Translations under genes and position numbers: made by a program
The notes under the pieces: model-generated
Databases searched by the model: none
What the model saw: the letters and a program-made list of their open reading frames with translations, nothing else
Told to the model about the DNA's origin: nothing
Origin: an uncultured Clostridia bacterium
GTDB taxonomy: Bacteria; Bacillota; Clostridia; RUG12999
Direction: 5' to 3'
Assembly: GCA_938005345.1 (NCBI GenBank)
Contig: CALLNG010000566.1
Span: 1 to 7,440 of the forward strand
DNA length: 7,440 nucleotides
In this document: positions 1 through 6,168 of the stretch, in pieces
Layout: every line of letters starts with the position of its first letter
Numbering within the stretch: position 1 is the first letter of the stretch

Positions 1-87
1 TACAACCTGAATCTGGGCGTATGCCCCGGTGTCTAAAGTTTCTGTATAACATACCGCTGTATTGTATTTACCAACAACTTCTATCAT
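1..87 (-). CDS. rtcB: RtcB-family RNA ligase, N-terminal 29 codons (runs off the window)
   Basis: RtcB is a cytoplasmic GTP- and Mn-dependent ligase that joins RNA 2',3'-cyclic or 3'-phosphate ends to 5'-OH ends in RNA repair or tRNA splicing. Only the start is visible: the peptide begins MIEVVGKYNTAVCYTETLD, which matches from memory the conserved RtcB amino terminus (MIE-x-x-GKYNTA followed by an acidic, hydrophobic helix). The catalytic Cys/His metal site lies beyond the window. The ATG at 85-87 follows an AAAGGAG ribosome binding site (94-100) at good spacing, which fixes the start. It lies 72 bases downstream of the slipin pseudogene on the same strand, so the two were probably cotranscribed. 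No lesion is seen in the 29 codons. The call rests on a short segment, hence moderate to high rather than full confidence. Confidence 0.8.
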   Translation of the reverse strand, partial: MIEVVGKYNTAVCYTETLDTGAYAQIQVV

Positions 88-106
88 ACGCTTCTCCTTT
101 CTGCAC

Positions 107-155
107 AGCCGGAAGACGTTTTTCCAGGCAAAATTACTGGCAGCGTCTCCCGGCT
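107..155 (-). repeat. Strong hairpin in the slipin-rtcB intergenic spacer
   Basis: Arms 107-118 and 144-155 form a 12-bp stem. One pair is a G-U wobble in minus-strand RNA and would be an A-C mismatch in plus-strand RNA, so the fold favours the strand of slipin and rtcB. An inner CCAG/CTGG stem (124-127 with 137-140) closes a 9-nt loop. On the minus strand there is no U-run after it, so it is not a terminator of slipin. It ends about 20 bases before the rtcB start codon and about 7 bases before its ribosome binding site. Possible roles are mRNA stabilisation, translational control or processing; none is shown. On the plus strand it is followed by TTTTATT, but there is no plus-strand gene to terminate. 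Confidence 0.6.
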
Positions 156-159
156 TTTA

Positions 160-1268
160 TTACCAATATACCATTTTCCCCTTAAGAATACGGGCGAGCT
201 GTGATAACACATCGCTGTTGCCATTCAGATTAATATTGCCGACCTTTTCGTATATACGCTCCATATATTCCAGTTCTTTGAGTTTATAGAACGTCTGGTC
301 TTCCTCCATCAGTTTAGCTGTATTCGACAGCGACCTGGTGGACGCCACTTCTTCTCGCCGGGTGATCACGTCGGCCTGCGCACGCTTTTCAGCAATCAGC
401 ACCGTGTTCATGATAGAACGAATTTCTCCCGGAAGAATCATGTCTTTCACTCCAGCATCAGTAATTTCCACGTATAGATTCTTTTCTTTTTCTTTCAGTT
501 TTGTGAACACAAACTGGGACAAGTCCTCTTTATTTTCCAGAATCTCGTCAAGCTTGTATTTGCCGACATACTCCCGCAATGCCAATTGGGCGGTCACATG
601 CATTTACTCCGCATAATCATCAATTTCTGTCAGTATCTTCACATAATCGGTGATCCGGTAATTGCAAACGAAATTGATACAGAGAGACACCTTGTACCGT
701 GTTAAAATTTCCTGTCCCGTGATATTCATCTGCGTAAGGCAGTATCTACAAAATGAACCTCAATTTTTGTAGTATTTTCCCAAAAATAATAGGTTCCCGC
801 ATCCAAAATTTTTTCAAGCTTTTGATTAAAATGAAGTCTTGCCTTTTGATGCTGCGCCACTTCCACCTTGATATAATATGCAGACGGGATTTTTGCAAAG
901 ATATAGGCCGGAATGGTTTCCTCGATATATGGCGTGGGAATATCGATTTATCTAAATTCGTGCCTATCTAGTATGGACTAAAAAGCATATTTTCCCTGCC
1001 GAAGTATGGAATGAAAATTTCCATTGACAAAATGAAGCACCAACTGTTCGTCCGCGACCTCAACCATGCGTACCGCACTTAAAATGTCATTGTCACTCAA
1101 TAATGTGTCAAGGGCACATCTGCCGGAAGAAACCGGCTCCTCAAGAGACACAATTTCAATGTTGGTGTCCCCCCAAATAAAATGCTTTCCGGCATGAAGC
1201 AATTTTATATACCTGCCGCTTTTGAAAAGAAATCCCTTTTGATTTTCGTTGATAATCACTTTTTTCAT
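160..1268 (-). pseudogene. Slipin family protein (SPFH/band 7), decayed
   Basis: Slipins are bacterial relatives of stomatin and prohibitin that form membrane-associated oligomers. The reconstructed product is about 369 codons, a normal slipin length. The start is ATG 1266-1268 (MKKVIINENQKGFLFKSG) after AAGGGAGGT at 1279-1287. The intact N-terminal segment runs to the stop at 978-980, where TAG replaces the Trp expected in ...GKYAF-W-S. In the same frame TAA at 948-950 probably replaces Leu. Reading continues through IPAYIFAKIPSAYYIKVEVA to a one-base deletion near 728-733 (expected ...LRQMNITGQEIL). In the new frame TAA 604-606 replaces the Gln before MHVTAQLALREYVGKY, and the C-terminal SPFH part (EKRAQADVITRREEVAS, then helices) runs cleanly to TAA 160-162. 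Three nonsense changes plus a frameshift make a functional product very unlikely. Rtc-type neighbours suggest an RNA-repair locus. Confidence 0.88.
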
Positions 1269-1299
1269 CCTATGTAATACCTCCCTTAGGGTTAATTTG

Positions 1300-1684
1300 C
1301 GGCCGCAATCACTCCTGCACCATCTGCGGCCGAACACTTTAGTGCACGCACACACAAGCGGAAAGAGTTTCTTTTGGCTTGTGGGTTTGAAACACGGTAT
1401 CTGTTTTCGGGCAAAGCAGATCATACATTGCTTCCAAAGCCGGGATACATCCTAGCTTCATCGGCCGAGTGACTGCGAATGAATGGTCAATCAATACTTT
1501 CGTATCATGTTCTTCCGCCGTTTCCGGCAATCTTTCTCAGGCAGTATGCGTGAAATAACATACCGAGCGGGGATGAGCCCCGCAAAGCAGGGCCTGTAAG
1601 ACTCGTTTGAGGATTACTCATCGTCCGAGCAGAGCGTATCATTTTGCTCTGCCGGTGATACATTGCATGCGTCCTTGGCATGCA
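1300..1684 (-). ncRNA. Candidate large structured RNA or ornate 5' leader upstream of slipin-rtcB
   Basis: No known RNA family was recognised. Read 5'->3' on the minus strand, successive hairpins are: 1664-1684 (7 bp, TGCATGC arms); 1625-1655 (7+3 bp with one bulged A); 1567-1583 (6 bp, 5-nt loop); 1542-1565 (7 bp); 1517-1528 (GCCG-GAAA-CGGC, GNRA loop); 1493-1506 (5 bp, GAAA loop); 1430-1440 (4 bp); 1399-1421 (5 bp); 1353-1383 (7+5 bp around a 2x2 internal loop); 1300-1332 (8 bp). The loop ATGAG (1573-1577) can pair with CTCAT at 1617-1621 as a pseudoknot. Wobble pairs in 1542-1565 and 1493-1506 are G-U on the minus strand and A-C on the plus strand, and GNRA loops appear only on the minus strand, so the fold has a direction. 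It lies between a terminator and the slipin start. Reading frames here are short and unlike known families. Could be an independent RNA, a leader, or decayed DNA with chance folds. Confidence 0.45.
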
Positions 1685-1751
1685 TTTCGGCATTGCCCCA
1701 TGCACCGCGGTGAAACATAAAACACATACACCCTCTTAAAGGAACCTTGCC

Positions 1752-1781
1752 TGTATATTTTACCAACACGCTTTACAAAAA
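1752..1781 (-). promoter_or_regulatory. Weak candidate promoter for the structured region and slipin-rtcB
   Basis: On the minus strand TATACA (1752-1757) is preceded by TTTTTG (1776-1781) at an 18-base spacer, or by TTGTAA (1773-1778) at 15 bases. Either is imperfect. The position just after the WYL terminator and before the structured region is what a separate slipin-rtcB promoter would require, which is the main reason for listing it. Confidence 0.3.
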
Positions 1782-1787
1782 TCACGG

Positions 1788-1826
1788 AAAAAAAGCTGCG
1801 AACTTAAAAAAGTTCACAGCTTTTTT
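1788..1826 (-). terminator. Rho-independent terminator of the WYL operon (symmetric)
   Basis: Arms 1795-1805 and 1810-1820 form an 11-bp stem with a 4-nt loop. One pair is G-U on the minus strand and A-C on the plus strand. On the minus strand the stem is followed by seven U (1788-1794). On the plus strand it is followed by six T (1821-1826), so it could work both ways. The stop codon of the second WYL gene (1804-1806) sits inside the hairpin, showing that the terminator belongs to that gene. It separates the WYL pair from the slipin-rtcB unit. Confidence 0.85.
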
Positions 1827-2698
1827 GTCTGTTTAACCGTTCTACTATTAGGTTTCGGAAGCTGTCTGACTCTGTAACCTCTATCAACGGACCGAACCCT
1901 AATATCCGAATCACCATTTCCATCTCATCGTCTTTACCATAGCGAATATGTACCAGGTAATTCTTGTCATCGATTCGTTTCGCCCGTTTTTCAAAGTGGG
2001 CAAAATGGAGCATGCACCGTTCCAGTATATTTCTTTCATCAGAAATTCTCAGCGTGACCGTTTCTTTTTTTGATGGCAATTCCTTTGCCGGGATGTCCAT
2101 TTCTCCTCTGTATGGTTGGCAAGATTGATTGTTCTCCCCTGCCTGCAGCCTGATGCAATTAAACGGAATTTGTCATCTTTTTCCGAGTACTCCAGGCGAA
2201 GCGGCAAAACAATCATCTGCCGGACATTTCCCCTGCTGTCCACGGACTCTATATGAAGGGGCATTTCTTTTGAAGCGCCTTCAGAATGGTTTGAAATCGC
2301 ACGATATAGCCCTCATCCCAATACGGATCCCCATCTGCGTATTGATCATAGAGTACAAAATCCTCCGCCGTAAACAATGGCTTGACATCCTCCAGCCCGT
2401 GAAGCGATACCGGAAACAGCTGTATTCTGGGATCTAGGGAAACTGCTTTTAGCCATTGTTTCTCCAGCAGGGTAAGCGGCATGGATGGGATATTTTGAAT
2501 CGGCGTTGTCCCATCGCTTTTTATCAACTGCCACTTTTTGCTTTTGAGCGAGGGCAGCACCGTCAAGACACTCTCGGAAAACGAATGCCCTTTGACTGTG
2601 TCTTGCAGGACTTTTTCCTCTGTTTCCCCTTGTATTACCTCACGGAGAACACCCGCAACTGCATTGTAGTAAGCACTATAGAGTTCACTGAATATCAC
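1804..2698 (-). pseudogene. WYL-domain protein, second of a pair, frameshifted
   Basis: WYL-domain proteins are ligand-sensing transcription regulators or effector partners; this one is of the shorter type (about 298 codons here) that sits beside a larger HTH-WYL regulator. The proposed start is GTG 2696-2698 (V/M-IFSELYSAYYNAVAGVLRE), with a GGAGGGGGCGGG stretch upstream and a 14-base overlap with the end of the upstream gene, indicating translational coupling. The first segment runs through LYDQYADGDPYWDEGYIVRF to a one-base loss near 2259 in an A-rich stretch. The second continues with IVLPLRLEYSEKDDKFRLIA, which I take as the WYL-like core, and GRTINLAN. A second shift near 2100, perhaps with a small deletion judging by family spacing, leads into VTLRISDERNILERCMLHF and a clean C-terminus ending at 1804. 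Family assignment is by remembered similarity. The frameshifts are directly visible as three collinear partial frames. Confidence 0.8.
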
Positions 2699-3942
2699 GG
2701 TATCCCGCCCCCTCCATCCCATACATCTGATACATGAGTTCCAAATCGTTTTTGAATTGAGCTTCCACGATTTTATTAGAAAAGCGAATCTCTGTGATCC
2801 GGCAAATAAACGTACGAATCCATGGGATAAGTTCGTTTGTATCATAATACTTCTGCAAAAAAACGGTAATGCGTCCGGTCAGCCTTCTCTACTCTGCCGG
2901 TACGCTTTTCTCGTTGTAGTCGGCGTAAAATATGTTCCTCTCCTGCTTCAACCTTAATGGTAAATTCCACCTGTTCCAAAAATTGGTCCGTCTCCCTAAT
3001 GTTTACGCCCCACATATACCGCTGTGCACGATTCAGCTTTGTGCGGAGTTCATCAAAGTTAAAGCACACCTCGCCAATTTTGACTTCGGACAGGTAATTT
3101 ACACGAAAAGATTGTATTCTCCCCTTTTCCGGATGGCATGCCAAAAGATACTGCCTTCCGTTTTGCACGCTGATAAAAATCTTCAAAGGAATAATCGCTA
3201 TGTTTTGCAGCTCAAGGCAGCGGCGGGATATATTCCTGACTGAATGTTGGATTTCAGGCGCATTGCTTCAAACAACTTGCATAGCACACCGCTGTCTAAT
3301 GTACTGGTTTTATAATGGTGCTTGAATCCAAAATGGTCCTCTTGTTCGTTACACTTTTCCAGAAGATAAGACCCAACAACACCGCAAGGTGCAATTTCTG
3401 AATAAAAATGCAATGTATCAAAATCCCATGGAACCTTTGAATCCTCCGCTCTGCGGTACCTCTTTTTTCTTCCGCAGGTTTCACTTACGATGATGCCTTC
3501 CGCATCGTATTCTTTCAGCTTTTTTCGCATGGTAGATTCATCAAATATCATCGGATTGTCAAAGTTGCAAAGATACTCGTCGATTTTTTGCATTATTTCC
3601 GGCAAAGATAACGCATTGGCTGGTGAATGCAGAATATCAAAAAAAAGGAAAAATGAAGCGTGATATCCTTGTCCGTGAAGCTTTTTGTTTTCATGCCTTA
3701 TATAAGGGTTTATGCGAAGAAATGCGGCTGTGAATGGAAATAAACATAGTTTTGCCTTCTGCCGTCCTAACAAAGGTCATGTAGTGTCCAAGCCAGCTTT
3801 CTATGCGGCGGCGCTCATTGTCATAAGAGCGAGCGCTTTTTGTATCGTATTCGCCGCGGCTTTTAAAACCATAAACACAAAATTCCCGCATGTAGGCACG
3901 GACTTTTTCAAAGTTTTTCACCAATTCGCGGTAGGATGACAT
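2685..3942 (-). pseudogene. HTH/WYL-domain transcriptional regulator, multiply frameshifted
   Basis: Reconstructed length is about 419 codons, normal for this WYL regulator type. The start is ATG 3940-3942 (MSSYRELVKNFEKVRAYMRE), seven bases after AGGAGG at 3950-3955. The first 83 codons are clean, then TGA 3691-3693 replaces the Trp expected after PLYKA. One-base and homopolymer length changes follow in an A-run near 3680 and a T8 run near 3640. The next frame holds a winged-helix-like segment (ALSLPEIMQKIDEYL, then DESTMRKKLKEYDAEGII). A shift near 3230 leads into IFISVQNGRQYLLACHPEKG, the WYL core, and an extra T near 2845 shifts to the final segment (LIPWIRTFICRIT) ending at TGA 2685-2687. 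It is first in a two-gene operon behind a good promoter. In intact relatives it would be expected to bind DNA and sense a ligand, perhaps nucleic-acid related; the ligand is unknown. Confidence 0.85.
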
Positions 3943-4055
3943 AGCCACACCTCCTGCTATGCTGCTTCAATGCGTTTCACTTTTGTAATACCAGCAATAT
4001 TCTATTTGCAAACTGCGCCTCACATTCCATTTTTTACCGCCAACTTAATGCACTT

Positions 4056-4084
4056 ATTATATCCCTGTATGGCAATTAAATCAA
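4056..4084 (-). promoter_or_regulatory. Sigma-A-type promoter of the WYL operon
   Basis: On the minus strand, -35 TTGATT (4079-4084) and a perfect -10 TATAAT (4056-4061) are separated by exactly 17 bases. The predicted start near 4049 gives a leader of about 107 bases before the WYL regulator ATG. The promoter has kept a consensus -10 although the genes it serves are broken. No clear operator palindrome overlaps it. Confidence 0.75.
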
Positions 4085-4287
4085 GTAGTTTTGAAAAAAT
4101 TGTCCGAAAATGCCGAAAATCCCGCCAAGCTGACGTGTCTTGAACGGTTCTTTACTATCTATTTTTGTCCGGTACTGTGTCGAATTAAGCATATTTGTGA
4201 TGATTCCGACTTTGACCATGCACCCATAGAACAATGCAGTCTAAACCCGCAAACGGTTTTGAGCTGCGTTGTTTATAATCCTTTCAG
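4076..4287 (-). other. Gap between the kinase pseudogene and the WYL promoter; one possible 38-codon ORF
   Basis: No gene is recognised here, and no clear terminator follows the kinase. A minus-strand frame from ATG 4190-4192 to TAA 4076-4078 encodes 38 residues with an odd glycine/phenylalanine end (LGGIFGIFGQFFQNYLI). Its ribosome binding site is poor and its end overlaps the -35 box of the WYL promoter. It could be a remnant, a small peptide or chance. A plus-strand TTG-start frame over the same DNA has no family signal. Confidence 0.25.
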
Positions 4288-5554
4288 CTACAACGATATT
4301 CTTAGTTGGGACCATTCATCCTTTACCTGATAGTCGCACACCGCATCGTGCTTTTTGCAGAATACCACAATAGAACGTGTGCCAATACCGTGTCCTTTCT
4401 CCGCGTCAATTGGCAGGCCTTTGCTGTCAAAGTGAACTTCCTCCGTATATGGATTTTTCACCTGCGGCATAAGCCATGGTCGATCAACACACTTACACAC
4501 GATTCTGCGTTGTTCTTCCGGCCGTACCGAGCAGGCTTTACTTGTATTATCCGGCACATTCGCAAACGCTATAGACAGTTTGGCTGCACAACCCGGCAAA
4601 CGGTCTGAAATATTTAATTTTGTCTCAACATTCATGTTTTCCCGCTTCGCCCAGGCAAAGTAGGCGCTAAATACGGCAAAGGATGGAATTTTGACCCCAA
4701 CGTCTTGTAGTTGTTTCATCCAGTTGTTTTTGCGCTGTACCGATAAAATCCAACGCGGCCTGTGTATCGTCCTGCTCCACCAGCGCCGAAATCATCCTCC
4801 ATTGATGGCGCATGTCATAGTGCTGAATGCGCATGCCTCTTCTGCTTCACAATTGACTTCCGACTGCCATTCCAGCACCGCAATCTGAGCGCTCATCAAA
4901 TGTTAGCTGTTTTTTTGTTCATATTCCTGCAATACTCTGATAAAAAATAAATATATCAAAATGTAGACGCAGGTACAAATCGCTGTCACACTATACATCA
5001 CAATCGCTATAGGCAGCGTGTTTCCCTTCACAAGATTGTTAATCATATAAAGCGTTGACAAAAACGTGATAGCCGGAATAAGACACATGACACCTCAACC
5101 ACGATCTAAAAGCCGCAGCATTCGCTGATAATTGGACTGAAAAAAACGTACAATGAAATAGAGCGCCAAATAAGAAGTCCTCGTATCAAACATGAATCTA
5201 TATATTTTCCGGTATTAAGACGTGTGCCAATATACCATTAGCATTCCCAATACAGCCAAGCCAAAGACAGATGCAAATATTAAACCTGACACGCAAATAC
5301 CTGTAACGTGAACACCAAAACGTTGTCAATATGTAAGGAAGCGTCACGCCAGCACACCAACATGCATATAGACATCCCCAAAGTCATAAAAAAAGCCATG
5401 AAAATATTGGTTCCTACGCCCCAAACAATAACTGCAATCCAGCGCAGATGCCAAACACGCACTGGACTACGAAACACCGTTAGCAGCATAACATAGCTTC
5501 CAAGAAACCCCTGTGTAACCAGCACTGCGCATTCATATAATCATTGTATAGCAT
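4288..5554 (-). pseudogene. GHKL-type sensor histidine kinase (AgrC/LytS-like class), decayed
   Basis: Intact relatives are membrane histidine kinases that pass phosphate to a LytTR-type response regulator. The start is ATG 5552-5554, six bases after GGAGG at 5561-5565 (MLYNDYMNAQ). Reading then shifts near 5525 into hydrophobic membrane segments (VLVTQGFLGSYVMLL; IAVIVWGVGTNIFMAFFMTLG). Further shifts lie near 5280 and about 5195-5220. TGA 5095-5097 replaces Trp (RG-W-GVMCLIPAITF), and TAA 4903-4905 follows the last membrane helix (VYILIYLFFIRVLQEYEQKNS). A one-base loss near 4828 precedes the H-box-like HYDMRHQWRMISALVEQ, and a two-base loss near 4683 (expected ILDAVFSAYF) leads into the ATPase domain. 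There the N-box is altered (FANVPDNTSKAC) and the G-box GHGIGTRS is kept, ending at TAG 4288-4290. About 420 codons if repaired. No response regulator gene is adjacent in the window. Confidence 0.87.
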
Positions 5555-5603
5555 TCCTTTCCTCCGCAGCCTCGTCTTATCCAAGTTTCAAACATTACAC
5601 AAA

Positions 5604-5688
5604 ACAAGGGGAAATTCGGTAAAATCATTGCCTCTTGTTATTTTATAATATCATCATGATGACTGAAAGTCTAATACAATCCCCTTGT
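5604..5688. repeat. 9-bp inverted repeat flanking the candidate kinase promoter
   Basis: ACAAGGGGA at 5604-5612 and its exact complement TCCCCTTGT at 5680-5688 bracket the candidate promoter and a 12-bp palindrome. Such an arrangement would suit operator half-sites for a dimeric regulator, but a chance match of this length cannot be excluded. Confidence 0.35.
5645..5673 (-). promoter_or_regulatory. Candidate kinase promoter with a palindrome in the spacer
   Basis: On the minus strand, -35 TAGACT (5668-5673) and -10 TATTAT (5645-5650) lie 17 bases apart. The spacer contains the perfect 12-bp palindrome TCATCATGATGA (5651-5662). The predicted start near 5638 would leave a leader of about 85 bases before the kinase ATG. 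The -35 is weak. A consensus TTGACA at 5686-5691 has no matching -10 at 16-18 bases. Confidence 0.35.
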
Positions 5689-5808
5689 CAACCAACTTAT
5701 TTTCGTTTGGAAAAGAATTATCTCGTTTCCAATCTGCGTTCTCCGCATTTTTCTTTTTCATGATGTTTAATAAACATTGCAACAGTGGCAGAACAAGCAT
5801 TCCTCCTG

Positions 5809-5840
5809 TAGCAGCTGAATGTTGGCAAAAGCAGCTGCTA
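5809..5840. repeat. 9-bp perfect hairpin
   Basis: TAGCAGCTG (5809-5817) and CAGCTGCTA (5832-5840) form a perfect stem around a 14-nt loop. On the plus strand a T-rich stretch with T7 (5850-5856) begins about ten bases later, which is rather far for a classic terminator. On the minus strand the stem ends one base before an AGGAGG sequence (5802-5807). There is no intact gene on either side that it clearly serves. Confidence 0.5.
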
Positions 5841-5856
5841 TATTATTCGTTTTTTT

Positions 5857-5886
5857 ATTTTGCATATTGAATCGCATTTTGCATAT
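5857..5886. repeat. Direct repeat ATTTTGCATAT, two copies
   Basis: Identical 11-bp copies at 5857-5867 and 5876-5886 start 19 bases apart, close to two helical turns. They lie upstream of both the tRNA promoter and the minus-strand kinase region. Tandem sites at this spacing can bind LytTR-type regulators, which are the usual partners of GHKL kinases, but the sequence does not match a LytTR consensus that I know. Confidence 0.35.
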
Positions 5887-5945
5887 ACTGGACTAAAGGC
5901 ACATGCAACAAAAAAGTTTCTCTATAATATTTTTATTAAAAACTA

Positions 5946-5974
5946 TTGACATATATCAATATTTATGGTAAAAT
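5946..5974 (+). promoter_or_regulatory. Promoter of the tRNA-Leu/tRNA-fMet operon
   Basis: Perfect -35 TTGACA (5946-5951), a 17-base spacer and -10 TAAAAT (5969-5974), with A+T-rich sequence upstream. The expected start near 5981 is about 16 bases before the tRNA-Leu gene. Near-consensus elements fit a stable-RNA promoter. Confidence 0.85.
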
Positions 5975-5996
5975 TAATTTGTTGAAAGGCAAATAA

Positions 5997-6085
5997 GCCG
6001 GAATGGCGGAACTGGCAGACGCCCAGGACTTAAAATCCTGTGGGAGGAAACTCCCGTACCGGTTCGATTCCGGTTTCCGGCACCA
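5997..6085 (+). tRNA. tRNA-Leu (anticodon UAA)
   Basis: A complete class II tRNA of 89 bases including an encoded CCA. The acceptor arm GCCGGAA pairs fully with TTCCGGC (6075-6081), with A as discriminator. The anticodon stem CAGGA/TCCTG presents CTTAAAA, anticodon TAA. The long variable arm (GGGAG...CTCCC type) is what tRNA-Leu requires. The T arm carries GGTTCGATTCC. It reads leucine UUA and is first in a two-tRNA transcript, six bases before tRNA-fMet. Confidence 0.97.
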
Positions 6086-6091
6086 ATATAT

Positions 6092-6146
<55 letters not shown>

Positions 6147-6168
<22 letters not shown>

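Larger units (their letters stand above)
5555..5945. other. AT-rich gap between kinase and tRNA promoter
   Basis: No recognisable gene. A minus-strand frame from ATG 5798-5800 to tandem TGA codons (5651-5656) gives 48 residues (begins MLVLPLLQCLLNIMKKKNAE, then polar). AGGAGG at 5802-5807 is too close to that ATG to be a normal start. It could be the remnant of a membrane protein C-terminus, but I recognise no family. I looked for an AgrD-like peptide or an AgrB gene, given the AgrC-like kinase, and saw none that is convincing. The gap also holds the repeats and the candidate promoter listed separately. Confidence 0.5.

Noticed and set aside
160..1268. Stop-codon reassignment or readthrough as explanation of the in-frame stops
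   Set aside because: All three stop codons occur as interruptions across the window and are mixed with frameshifts, while the recombinase ends normally with TGA in an uninterrupted frame.
1299..1306. GCGGCCGC (NotI site) as a sign of cloning or vector sequence
   Set aside because: It is one arm of an 8-bp hairpin with a natural partner at 1325-1332, and no vector sequence surrounds it.
1269..1424. N-terminal extension of the slipin frame upstream of ATG 1266-1268
   Set aside because: The added residues are Cys/Arg/Lys rich and unlike slipins, while the internal ATG has a good ribosome binding site and starts the conserved MKKVIINENQ sequence.
1339..1530. 63-residue minus-strand frame (starts MPETAEEHDTKVLIDHS)
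   Set aside because: Part of it looks protein-like, but no family is recognised, it lacks a ribosome binding site and it lies across the hairpin series. Kept only as an alternative reading of the structured region.
1505..1705. 66-residue minus-strand frame over the first hairpins
   Set aside because: No ribosome binding site, odd composition and overlap with the strongest stems.
5555..5945. AgrD-like signal peptide or AgrB gene beside the AgrC-like kinase
   Set aside because: Short frames here lack the conserved Cys-containing core and the tail of AgrD, and no AgrB-type membrane protease could be read in any frame.
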